Shown here one piece after another: positions 36,363 through 44,700 of a stretch of DNA of 55,486 nucleotides. The position numbers and the translations under genes are program-made. Position 1 is the first letter of the stretch; each line of letters opens with the position of its first letter. The notes under the pieces were generated by a model, which did no database searches, was not told where the DNA came from, and saw only the letters and a list, made by a program, of their open reading frames with translations. The stretch comes from Candidatus Omnitrophota bacterium (lineage in GTDB: Bacteria > Omnitrophota > Gorgyraeia > B26-G9), in the NCBI GenBank assembly GCA_018817165.1, contig JAHITY010000069.1, forward strand, positions 1 through 55,486, given 5' to 3'.

Positions 36363-36390
36363 ATTATAATATTGTAATTTAATTTGTCCA
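36363..36390 (-). promoter_or_regulatory. Promoter of the ArsR-MMPL operon
   Basis: TGGACA (36390-36385) and TATAAT (36368-36363) are 16 bases apart on the minus strand. About ten bases downstream of the -10 box is a small dyad TAATA-N3-TATTA, a plausible but weak ArsR operator. Confidence 0.6.
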
Positions 36391-36405
36391 TAAAATATCA
36401 TTCTT

Positions 36406-36636
36406 TTATTTTACCAGCAAGTCAATCTTAGATTTATCAAAACCAGTTACCACTGTTCCGCCGATAACTAATACCGGTACGCCCATTTGCCCGCTCAACT
36501 TAACCATTTCCTGCGCTTTTTCCTGATCAGCCGAAACATCAATATTTTCATACGGCAATCCCTTAGAAGACAGATACTGCTTTGCCTGAGTACAATACGG
36601 ACAGGTTGGCGTGGAATAAATTTTTATTTCAATCAT
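36406..36636 (-). CDS. NrdH/glutaredoxin-like small redoxin
   Basis: A 76-residue glutaredoxin-fold protein with the redox pair C12-P-Y-C15 in 'STPTCPYCTQAK', the cis-proline loop 'GVPVLVIGG' and the 'TGFDKSKI' segment. Such NrdH-like redoxins are reduced by thioredoxin reductase and can serve ribonucleotide reductase. It is the last gene of the redox operon, four bases after the ferritin-like gene. Confidence 0.88.
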   Translation of the reverse strand: MIEIKIYSTPTCPYCTQAKQYLSSKGLPYENIDVSADQEKAQEMVKLSGQMGVPVLVIGGTVVTGFDKSKIDLLVK

Positions 36637-36640
36637 ATAT

Positions 36641-37129
36641 TTACCTCTCTTGTCTTAAAATCTGCTTTATTTTAGACAGCTCAACTATATGTTTTTTTTC
36701 TTCATTAATAATTTTATCCAAAAGATACTGTTTATCCTTGTTTACATAGCCCTTTAATGCTGAATAAACTAAAACCGCTTCTTTTTCAATGCTTAAAGCA
36801 AAATCAACTGCCGCTAAATCTGAAGCGAATTCTGTGTTTAGTTTTTCTTCGATAATCTGGGGAGTAATAATATATTCCGCGGCAATCGCCTCCATATAAT
36901 CATCATACTCTCCTGTGCCAAATTCATGAACAGTCAGCCCTCCATCATCAGCCAGCATGTCTTCAAAAATTTGGCGATGAATCGATTCCTGCTCTTTTAA
37001 AAAATTCCACATTGATTTTAGTTTTTCGTCTTCTGTTTTTGATTCCAAAGACGCATACAAACTCTCGCCATGCAGCTCCACTTTTGAAGCAATTTTCAAA
37101 ACTTCCTGAGCACTCCATTTCCCCTGCAT
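36641..37129 (-). CDS. Ferritin-like/rubrerythrin-type di-iron protein without rubredoxin domain
   Basis: The 162-residue four-helix bundle has paired Glu/ExxH motifs: 'VELHGESLY' with 'EQESIHRQI', and 'SIEKEAVLVYSAL' with 'NEEKKHIVEL'. These fit a di-iron site of the rubrerythrin superfamily. No CxxC rubredoxin module is present, so electrons would come from a separate rubredoxin. It lies nine bases after the flavodiiron protein gene. Peroxide reduction is likely but inferred. Confidence 0.8.
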   Translation of the reverse strand: MQGKWSAQEVLKIASKVELHGESLYASLESKTEDEKLKSMWNFLKEQESIHRQIFEDMLADDGGLTVHEFGTGEYDDYMEAIAAEYIITPQIIEEKLNTEFASDLAAVDFALSIEKEAVLVYSALKGYVNKDKQYLLDKIINEEKKHIVELSKIKQILRQER

Positions 37130-37138
37130 AAAAACTCC

Positions 37139-38335
37139 CTATATTGCTAATGCTTTTTTAATTGGACCAATAAACTGTTCCAAACTAGCTAATTCCTCAG
37201 CTGAAGGAACAAACTGCATATATTGCCCCTCTGCTATTTTTTCTATTCCAGATTCTTCCATCGCGGATTCCAAATCCTTAAACCCTACTTTTGACCAGCC
37301 ATAGGATCCAAAAGTAAACCCAAATCTATTTTTTGGTTTCAGGCCTTTTAAATAAGTTAAAAAACCGCCCACACTGGGTAATACATGATTATTTAATATC
37401 GCGCTGCCTAAGATAACTACTTTAGAATTCATAATATCAGTCACAGCCTCAGAATAATCTGATATTTTTAAGTTAACCAGCTTTACTGGAACCTGCGCCT
37501 GATCAAGAAATTGATATAATTTCATAGCCATTTTTTCAGTTGAATGCCACATTGTATCATAGACAATAACAACCTGTTTATTCGACTCATAAGCCGCCCA
37601 TTTTTTATAATGAACAATTATCTGAGCGATATCCTCGGCTGAACGCCAAATCAAACCATGCGAAGGACAAATCATATCTATGGTTAAAGTTGACACAGCT
37701 TCTAAAACTTTAAGCACTTGCGCTCCATACGGCATGACAATATTTGCATAATACTTTGCCGCTTCTTTTAAAGCAACCTCGATCCCGACTTCATCCACAT
37801 ATCGCTGATGGCTGGCATAATGCTGACCAAAAGCATCATTAGGAAAAAGGATCTGATCGCTTGGCGAATAAGTTGCCATTGAATCCGGCCAATGCACCAT
37901 GGGCATCAGGAGAAATTTTAATTTTCTTTTACCAATATCCAATTCATCTCCGGTATTTACCACTTTAAATTTCCATTCAATATCAGAATGTCCGGAATTA
38001 AGAAAATGCCGTTTTAATCCTTCCGCGCCTTTTGGCGAACATACAATTTGCGCATTCGGACAAATTTTAAGCAGCGCTCCAATGGTCCCGGAGTGATCCA
38101 TTTCTGTATGATTGGAAATAATATACTGAATCTTAGCCGGGTCAATAATTTGCTTAATCCGCCAAAGCATCTCATCATAACCATAGTGCTTTACAGTATC
38201 AATCAATGTCGGCTTTTCATCCATAATCAAATAAGCATTATAAGTAGATCCCGCTGGTGTAGAATAGCCATGAAAATTCCGCAAATCCCAATCAATATAC
38301 CCTGTCCAATAAATATCATCTCTAATCTTACGCAT
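37139..38335 (-). CDS. Flavodiiron protein (FprA type, oxygen/NO reductase)
   Basis: The N-terminal beta-lactamase-like di-iron domain has the ligands in 'NHTEMDHSG', 'NDAFGQHYAS' and 'CPSHGLIW'. Residues about 250-398 form a flavodoxin-like FMN domain ('VIVYDTMWHSTEKMA'). At 398 residues it is the minimal FprA type without a fused rubredoxin. A rubredoxin gene lies 376 bases upstream in the same direction. The enzyme reduces O2 to water or NO to N2O in anaerobes. Confidence 0.93.
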   Translation of the reverse strand: MRKIRDDIYWTGYIDWDLRNFHGYSTPAGSTYNAYLIMDEKPTLIDTVKHYGYDEMLWRIKQIIDPAKIQYIISNHTEMDHSGTIGALLKICPNAQIVCSPKGAEGLKRHFLNSGHSDIEWKFKVVNTGDELDIGKRKLKFLLMPMVHWPDSMATYSPSDQILFPNDAFGQHYASHQRYVDEVGIEVALKEAAKYYANIVMPYGAQVLKVLEAVSTLTIDMICPSHGLIWRSAEDIAQIIVHYKKWAAYESNKQVVIVYDTMWHSTEKMAMKLYQFLDQAQVPVKLVNLKISDYSEAVTDIMNSKVVILGSAILNNHVLPSVGGFLTYLKGLKPKNRFGFTFGSYGWSKVGFKDLESAMEESGIEKIAEGQYMQFVPSAEELASLEQFIGPIKKALAI

Positions 38336-38355
38336 TGTCTTATCCCAATATGGTT

Positions 38356-38372
38356 AATATTTTTAAAATATT
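38356..38372. promoter_or_regulatory. 17-bp palindrome upstream of flavodiiron gene
   Basis: AATATTTT-T-AAAATATT is a perfect 8-1-8 inverted repeat ending about 20 bases before the flavodiiron start codon. It is made only of A and T, so chance is not negligible in this AT-rich DNA. No clear promoter boxes could be aligned with it. Confidence 0.35.
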
Positions 38373-38419
38373 GCGTTGTGCTTATTGCGCAAAAAACTCT
38401 AATTAATAAACAACGCTGT

Positions 38420-38520
38420 ACTCAAGATGACCGGCAAATTTTACGCGGGACAAAAATTTTCTTGCTAAAAACTAGCAAGATCAAAAAATCCGTGCTGTAT
38501 TTTCGGCACTGCGGAACTCG
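38420..38520. repeat. Intergenic structured repeat, copy 1
   Basis: About 100 bases closely match 55367-55466. Both begin ACTCAAGATGA, contain CAAATTTTACGCGGG and AAATTTTCTTG, and end GGCACTGCGGAACTCG. The central hairpin CTTGCTA/TAGCAAG (38461-38467, 38473-38479) has paired changes relative to copy 2. A second hairpin GTGCTG/CGGCAC follows. It lies in the 376-base gap between the rubredoxin and flavodiiron genes. The strand of origin cannot be decided. Confidence 0.75.
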
Positions 38521-38675
38521 CATTTGCCATTTACAATGTCAAAAGCTCAAACAGGTCCTCGTGCCCTAAAGGGTCCCCAAAAATTCAACCCGTATTTTTC
38601 TAAATTTTTGAACGCTTAAAAATTTCCCAATCATCTTTCACAAAATTCGTTTTTGCTTTATTTTTCTTTTTTTAT

Positions 38676-38705
38676 CTATCGACCATTAGCTATCAGCTAT
38701 TAGCC
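38676..38705. repeat. Short intergenic repeat related to 55245-55270
   Basis: The reverse complement contains TAGCTAATGGTCGATAG, which differs by one base from TAGCTAATAGTCGATAG at 55254-55270. It lies about 155 bases from repeat copy 1, as the other lies about 97 bases from copy 2. The bases between 38521 and 38675 hold only a small CCCT/AGGG stem and AT-rich sequence. Confidence 0.5.
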
Positions 38706-38711
38706 AAGTGT

Positions 38712-38849
38712 TTAAGCTTCTTCAAACTGATCTTTACCCACTCCGCAATCAGGACATACCCAATCCGCAGGCAGATCAGCAAAAGCAACATTATTATTCT
38801 CAGCCGGATCATACACATAACCACAAACTATACATTTGTATTTTTTCAT
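38712..38849 (-). CDS. Rubredoxin
   Basis: A 45-residue rubredoxin starting '[17 protein letters not shown]' with iron ligands C6, C9, C32 and C35 ('[12 protein letters not shown]'). It is slightly shorter than the common 52-54 residues because the loop between the two CxxC knuckles is shortened. AGGAG precedes the ATG. It lies between the flavodiiron and thioredoxin genes and is the probable electron carrier from the NAD(P)H oxidoreductase to rubrerythrin and flavodiiron protein. Confidence 0.93.
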   Translation of the reverse strand: MKKYKCIVCGYVYDPAENNNVAFADLPADWVCPDCGVGKDQFEEA

Positions 38850-38887
38850 TTTAAAGTCTCCTTTTAACGTTTTAAATTTAAACCCGC

Positions 38888-39205
38888 TCAAATATACGGC
38901 TTTATCACTTCTTCAAGTTTTTCTTTAGGCACAGCACCTACAGTCTGACTGACAATCTCCCCTTTATTAAACAAGAGTATGGTCGGAATACTCATAACCT
39001 GATACTTAGCCGCAATATCATTAGCATCATCCACATTTAACTTACAAACCTTAACCTTGCCTGCATAATCTTTTGCAAATGCGTCTATGATCGGGGTAAG
39101 CATGCGGCAAGGCCCGCACCACTCGGCCCAAAAATCAACCATAACCGGCAAATCAGACTTTAATACTTCCTGCTCAAAGTTGGCTGAATTCAATTTTAAA
39201 GACAT
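38888..39205 (-). CDS. trxA: Thioredoxin
   Basis: A 105-residue thioredoxin with '[12 protein letters not shown]' (C30, C33), the cis-proline loop 'SIPTILLF' and the buried Asp in 'MVDFWA'. It has no signal peptide. It would be reduced by TrxB (29345-30262). It lies between the mini-ferritin and rubredoxin genes of the redox operon. GAGG precedes the ATG. Confidence 0.94.
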   Translation of the reverse strand: MSLKLNSANFEQEVLKSDLPVMVDFWAEWCGPCRMLTPIIDAFAKDYAGKVKVCKLNVDDANDIAAKYQVMSIPTILLFNKGEIVSQTVGAVPKEKLEEVIKPYI

Positions 39206-39224
39206 ATAACCTCCTCACAACATT

Positions 39225-39401
39225 TTAAATTGTCATTTCTAATATTTTCTGCTCCAGCAGCTTTTTATGTTTTTCTTCTTCAATTACTAAAAACTCAAAT
39301 AAGTCTTTTAAATTATGATGCTCCTGAGCAAGTTTTAGATAAAGATCATGCGCTTCAGTTTCTCGGCTTAAAGCTAATTGCAATGCTTCAACAGGACTCA
39401 T
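39225..39401 (-). CDS. 58-residue half-ferritin/rubrerythrin-like protein
   Basis: The short frame encodes two predicted helices. The first carries 'SRETEAHDLYLKLA' and the second 'VIEEEKHKKLLEQ'. Each Glu and ExxH element matches one half of a ferritin-type di-iron site. A full site would need two chains, as in encapsulated ferritin. GGAG lies five bases before the ATG. It sits between ferritin (18 bases) and thioredoxin (19 bases) in the redox operon, so it is very likely a real gene. Confidence 0.75.
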   Translation of the reverse strand: MSPVEALQLALSRETEAHDLYLKLAQEHHNLKDLFEFLVIEEEKHKKLLEQKILEMTI

Positions 39402-39419
39402 AGTATCTCCTTATTTGAT

Positions 39420-39908
39420 TTATTGACCTCTTTTACCCATCTGAACATCCAGCATGACAATTTGAGCTGAATCAGGTTTGATTCTGTCGAGCAGCGCGAT
39501 CACATCAGATGCGGACTTTTCTTCTTCAACCTGCTCGGTAACAAACCATTGAAGAAAAATAGTTGCCGCATTATCTCCCAGCTTCTGGGCTAGATTATAC
39601 AAATTATCTATCATTGCTGTTACCAGTTTTTCATGAGCTAATGTTTTTTTCATTACATCAAGCGCTGATTTATAATCTGCCGCAGGCTTTGCGATCGCGT
39701 GCAACTCTACAGCCGCTCCCACATCATTTAAAAAACTGTACATTTTCATCGCGTGACCAAGCTCTTCTTTAGTCTGCACCTGCATCCACTTAGCAAATCC
39801 CGGCAAATTAATTGTTTCAAAATAAGCTGCCATCCCCAAGTACATATACGCTGAAAATATTTCATTCTTAATTTGTTCATTAAAAGCCTTAATTAATTTC
39901 GCATCCAT
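39420..39908 (-). CDS. Non-heme bacterial ferritin
   Basis: A 162-residue ferritin with the four-helix pattern. 'NEQIKNEIFSAYMYLGMA' carries the first ferroxidase Glu, 'EELGHAMKMYSFL' the ExxH motif, and 'WFVTEQVEEEKSA' the third. It oxidises Fe(II) and stores Fe(III) in a 24-mer, based on the family. Its position beside rubrerythrin and under a Fur/PerR-type regulator couples iron storage to peroxide defence. Confidence 0.92.
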   Translation of the reverse strand: MDAKLIKAFNEQIKNEIFSAYMYLGMAAYFETINLPGFAKWMQVQTKEELGHAMKMYSFLNDVGAAVELHAIAKPAADYKSALDVMKKTLAHEKLVTAMIDNLYNLAQKLGDNAATIFLQWFVTEQVEEEKSASDVIALLDRIKPDSAQIVMLDVQMGKRGQ

Positions 39909-39947
39909 TTTTTCCTCCCGGTTTTAATTAATTGATGTTTAATCCGC

Positions 39948-40454
39948 TTATGCGAATTTTTTAAATATTCCCTTTTTAGCAGCGCAAATCGGACAAAAAT
40001 CCGGAGCATCACCTTCAACAGTATAACCGCAAATCGGACAAATATAAACTTCGGCTAATTCAATATCTCCGCCAGATGCGATTTCCTTTTTAGTTTTTTT
40101 ATACATTTCTTCGTGGATTTTCTCTGCTTCCAAAGCATAATGAGTTGAACGGGCAGCGTCTTTTTCCCCTTGCTTCTCAGCTTCATCATGATAAGCCGGA
40201 TACATTTCTTCAACCTCAAAATGCTCTCCGTTCTGCGCCGCCTGAAGATTTTCCTCGGTTGTTCCGATTCCATTTAACACCTTTAAATGGTTTATCGCGT
40301 GTACCCGTTCGGCATAAGCAATTGCTTTAAATAAACGCGCCACATTCGACTTGCTTTCTTTTTCCGCTTTATCGGCAAACGCTAGATATTTCATATGCGC
40401 CTGCGATTCTCCGGCAAACGCGGCTTTTAAATTCTGCTCTGTCATTTCATGCAT
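39948..40454 (-). CDS. Rubrerythrin
   Basis: A 168-residue classical rubrerythrin. The N-terminal di-iron domain ('AFAGESQAHMKYLAFAD', 'AERVHAINHL', 'HYALEAEKIHEEMY') is followed by a C-terminal rubredoxin module with 'CPICGYTVEGDAPDFCPICAAKK' (two CxxC knuckles). It reduces hydrogen peroxide in anaerobes. GGAGG lies seven bases before the ATG. It is the third gene of the operon headed by the Fur-type regulator. Confidence 0.94.
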   Translation of the reverse strand: MHEMTEQNLKAAFAGESQAHMKYLAFADKAEKESKSNVARLFKAIAYAERVHAINHLKVLNGIGTTEENLQAAQNGEHFEVEEMYPAYHDEAEKQGEKDAARSTHYALEAEKIHEEMYKKTKKEIASGGDIELAEVYICPICGYTVEGDAPDFCPICAAKKGIFKKFA

Positions 40455-40514
40455 TCCTATTCCTCCTTAATAATGAAGCTCTACAATACAACGAAACTTC
40501 TTGTTAACCTTTGT

Positions 40515-41225
40515 TTAATAACCTACAAAATTTTCCGCTAAAATCAAATCTTTTACACATCCTGAATCATCACACATTTTCTTCATTGCTTCCACCATTA
40601 CCGGCGGACCAAAAATAAATAGTCTTCTTTGCTGCATATCAGTTATATGCTTTTGAAGTAATCCTTGATCTATTTGCCCATGAATACAAATATGATCTTC
40701 AGGCAGACAATCAGTTAAAGTATAAACAATGTTTAACCCCTTATGTTCTTTTTGCCAATTATCTAATTCCTGACGAAAAGCAATTTCTCCATGATGCCGG
40801 TTTGAATACATCAAAACAATATCTGTATTTAGTTTTTTCTGAGCAATATATTCAATAATTGAAATAACCGGAGTAATCCCAATCCCGCCGATAAGAAAAC
40901 CGATTTTTTCATATGACTGCTTAAACACACAATTACCCATTGGGCCTTGAAACATTAGCTTGTCGCCTGGCTTCAAAGCCTTAAGTGAGCTAGAAAAATC
41001 ACTTTCACTCAATCTTTTCGTAACCTCAATATAATCATTTAACGGCGAACTGGAAAAAGAAAGGTATTTATTTAAAGTTTTATTATTAATATCCGCTTGG
41101 TCAAAAATTAGCTTTAAAAATTGACCTGGCTCAAAATCGATCTTCGCTTCAAGCTTAAAGCGAAAACTTTCAATTGTTGAAGTCCTGACAATTCTTTCTG
41201 ATAAAACAGCATAAAATGATTTCAT
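40515..41225 (-). CDS. Ferredoxin-NADP-reductase-like FAD oxidoreductase
   Basis: A two-domain FNR-fold protein of 236 residues. The FAD-binding 'KYLSFSSSP' motif and the 'GDKLMFQGPMGNCV' turn are followed by the NAD(P) domain 'GFLIGGIGITPVISII' and 'RRLFIFGPPVMVEAM'. It has no [2Fe-2S] domain. In this operon it would pass electrons from NAD(P)H to rubredoxin or rubrerythrin, by context. Its start overlaps the regulator's stop by four bases. Confidence 0.85.
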   Translation of the reverse strand: MKSFYAVLSERIVRTSTIESFRFKLEAKIDFEPGQFLKLIFDQADINNKTLNKYLSFSSSPLNDYIEVTKRLSESDFSSSLKALKPGDKLMFQGPMGNCVFKQSYEKIGFLIGGIGITPVISIIEYIAQKKLNTDIVLMYSNRHHGEIAFRQELDNWQKEHKGLNIVYTLTDCLPEDHICIHGQIDQGLLQKHITDMQQRRLFIFGPPVMVEAMKKMCDDSGCVKDLILAENFVGY

Positions 41226-41638
41226 AAATTACTTTTATCCTTACATTTTGAGCAGATACCGTAGAAATACCCCTGCAGTTCATGAATCAAATGGCCATCT
41301 ACTTCCTTATTATTAAGCGCGGAACAAGGATGCAGGTCAATATCATATATTTCTGCACATTGTTTACAAAGAAAATGATGATGCGTATCGGTTCTAATGT
41401 CAAAGCATGATTTATCAAAATCAATCCTAATTTCATTAAGCAAATGCTTCTTGTAATACAATTCCAAGATTGAATAAACCGTTGCTAAAGAAATTGTCGG
41501 AAAACTAACTCTTATTTTCCTGTATATAGCCTCTGCAGTCAAGTGCTTATTTTTATCTAATAAAATTTCATAAACCCCAAGTCTTTGAGGCGTAATCCTG
41601 ATATTATGTTTTTTAAGTATCTCTACTCTTTTTTCCAT
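41222..41638 (-). CDS. Fur/PerR-family regulator of the redox operon
   Basis: A 138-residue Fur-family protein. The DNA-binding domain includes 'NIRITPQRLGVYEILL' and 'SLATVYSILELYYKKHLL'. The metal domain has 'DTHHHFLCKQCAEIYDID' and the second structural zinc pair 'GICSKCKD'. As head of an operon with rubrerythrin, ferritin and flavodiiron genes it fits a PerR role, which is inferred. The predicted transcript starts at or next to the ATG. Confidence 0.87.
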   Translation of the reverse strand: MEKRVEILKKHNIRITPQRLGVYEILLDKNKHLTAEAIYRKIRVSFPTISLATVYSILELYYKKHLLNEIRIDFDKSCFDIRTDTHHHFLCKQCAEIYDIDLHPCSALNNKEVDGHLIHELQGYFYGICSKCKDKSNL

Positions 41639-41644
41639 AACTTA

Positions 41645-41701
41645 ATTATAAAATAAAAAGTAATTATTGTCAATAATTACTTTTAAATAATAATGATTAT
41701 T
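41645..41701 (-). promoter_or_regulatory. Promoter and tandem palindromic operators of the Fur/PerR-type redox operon
   Basis: TTGACA (41673-41668) and TATAAT (41650-41645) are exactly 17 bases apart. A perfect 14-1-14 palindrome with left arm AAAAGTAATTATTG spans 41656-41684 and is centred on the -35 box. A second perfect palindrome, AATAATGATTATT (41689-41701), lies just upstream. Their 7-1-7-like AT-rich form agrees with Fur/PerR sites, so autoregulation is likely. Confidence 0.8.
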
Positions 41702-41793
41702 GCTTATTTTGATAAAGAAATATTACAACTCCAGCCAAAATTCTAAATTTCTCGCTGGACATTGCAAGCACATCAACCTAAAAAAACTGCGGA

Positions 41794-44700
41794 CTAAATC
41801 GACCGTCCTATCGCGTTTCCTTCTACTAAGCTTTGAGTCGCATCTTTAGCTTTTATGGATGTCAATATTCCGGGAATCGATTTATATGATAAAGCGATTA
41901 ATTCTTTTTCTTTACTCAGATTATCTCCAAACATAGACAAGATATATGGACCGCGAAATCCTCTTTCCTTTGTCAATGCTTGCACTATTTCTGGCATATC
42001 CCGCAAAACCATTGGATCATCATGAAGGGGAATATGTGTTTCCAATGCACCAACACGCGTTAATTGATTGCCGCTTACATTCACCGCTAAAATAGGCACT
42101 TCTTTTTCTATCAGTCTATAAAATGCCAGTGGGGATTTTCCTTCCATCGCAATTTTAGCATGCGCCACATCAAAAACCAGTCCGACACTTCCCTTTAATT
42201 CAGGTTTACCCATTTGGGTAAGCGCATCCCCTATTTTTGCATAAACCGTGTTGACAAACTCCGGAGTGTGCCAAACAATTTGTACTTCGTTTTCGATATG
42301 ATAACTATTTTCTAGCCCTAATTTTACTCCTTTTGACGCAGAATAGATGACCAGTTCAGTCAATTTCTCAATAAAATTATCATCTGCTTCATCCAGGTGG
42401 ATAGTAACAAGATATGCATTTATATCTGCCGCAAAATCAATAGTTTGTTTCATCCTTTGCACACTGCTCTCTTGACGCAAATCTAGTACCGGAAGATGAA
42501 CCGTAACCAGTTTATTAAGAAATGCCGGCTTCAGATAAGACTGCACCCATTTAGGATCCAACTGCTCCGGACTCTTAAGTCCATCATCAGGATAAAACGA
42601 CAATTCAATGGCGTTAAAATTATTTTTCTGAGTTATTTCAATTATATCCTCGATTCTTACGCCCTTTGCCGCATGTGCTCCGATAGTTAATTCCCCTTCT
42701 TTCATAAGGTCGTAATATTTTTCGGCAGCGATTTGCATGTCAGTTTCCGGTGCCGTTTTGTAAGAATTTTGTACTAATTTAAAATACATCGGACTCTTAC
42801 CAGAGTAAAGATCACTAATAATCTTAACTTTATTATACAGACCAGCCCATTGCACATCTTTCAATCCCGCCACATGCGCCCGCCAATCATTAGACCGGGG
42901 AGTAGGATATGGATCAATAAAAAAACCATTTCCTTGGCCTGTCTGCGGATTGAATTCCTTAACATATTCCAAAGCCCACGCTGAAGGACTTGCCAACGAT
43001 ATCGCACCGCCAAATAAAGCGGCCATGCCGCTTGTCCCGCATGCCTCTTTAAGCAGCTCCGGAGAAGAAAGCCAAATATCCGCGTTTTCCAGCAGAAGTT
43101 TGTCCAATTCGAGGTCATATCCAGGTAAAAAGATAAATTTACCGAAATACTTTTTTGATAATTCCACCGAATCTCTTATCCAATCTTTACCTACTTCATC
43201 ATTCGGATGGGCAACTCCGGCAAAAATAACCGCCAAACCCAGCCCGCCTTCATCCTGGGTATTCACCATACGTTCGATACCCGTTGCCTCAAGCAAAGGA
43301 TGATCCATCTTATATAGCGTAAAACGACGACCATAACAAAGCCACGGACGATTCTGAATAAGATCGGTTAGTATGGTTTCAATCTGCTGGATTTTCCCTA
43401 ATGCCTCTCCCAACAATACAATTTGCGGCACCAGCAGTTTTCTGTTTAAGAACAGCGCCCGCAAATCCGCTTCGGAAATTTCATAATCCGGTAACATCAA
43501 CTTTACGGCAATATCTTCATCGACCTGTTTCATCAGATTTGCTATCAATTCCGAAATCTCACCCTCCGAAAGGCCATCCTGCCGCAATATTTCCCGATAT
43601 GACTGAACTATCTCAGGCCAAAGATCCCCGATCGCATACCAGATAAGCTGTTTTCGTAATATCGCTTTTATCCGGCCTTCTTTTATTTTTTTCTTTTGCT
43701 CTACAATAAGCTCTCCGATAGAGGTGTTTCCACTCACACTTTCCATCTGCTTTCTATCCATATTCGCAGGCTGATATACCCACCCGTCAACACCATTGGT
43801 AATCGGCTCTATTTTATCCAACAGCCATGGGGAATTAGGATACATATTAGAAACCATTCCTTTTAAAACATCGTTAAACTCCTGCCCAACGCTAGCTACT
43901 TTACGGCTCATTTGAAAAAGAATCTTAGTCATGTCAATAAATGTCTCGGTTCTTTCCAGCATAACCGTTCGCCACTCCGAGCCTAAATCATAAAAATATC
44001 TGTCCCATAAGACTGCACTGTATTTTGGCAGCCCGGCTTCCACAGGCGTATGCATAACGCCGGTTATTTTTACATCACGGAGAATTCCACTCTTTTTCGC
44101 GTAAATTGCCGGCAATGCGGCACTTCCTTCATTTAAATGAAAAAACTTCGGCCGAATTCCCATGTCTTCCAGCGCCTTAACCCCGCCTTTGCCGAGAAGA
44201 ATAGATTGGCGCAAGCGTTCTTCAGAATTCGTTTCTCCTATATATAAGACGCTGGTAATATCGTGGTTGTCAATCAACAGCGTATATACCACTCCTTTTT
44301 CTGTCGTACGTTTTGCCCACCATAATTTTGCCGTAATCCGCTCTCCCTTACTCATCTCAACTTCTATTGTTTTCTGGACACCATTCCTGTCTGCCACGGG
44401 AATTAGAATCCCTCTTTTCTGCAAATCTTTCCGATCGATAGCAACTTTATTGATGATCTGTTCACCGCGTTCGCTAAGAGACTGAACCATGGTATAACTA
44501 TAAAGAAGTCCCACCCCGACCACATTTCTGCCGTTATCGGTCATACGCGCCAACAAATCCCCCATATAGCGCCCCAGCCCACCGGTACGCTGCCCCTTCA
44601 ACTCTGCCTTAATTTCTCCAGTTTCTTCGTCTTTGACAAAAAATGCGTTTTCCAAACTAAAGAGAGTTGCATCGGCATCTGCCAATTTATCCTGAATTAC

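Noticed and set aside
38048-38569. Plus-strand open frame of 173 codons over the flavodiiron gene start and the repeat
   Set aside because: Its codons mirror the minus-strand flavodiiron gene, it runs into the intergenic repeat, and it has no ribosome site or known domain.
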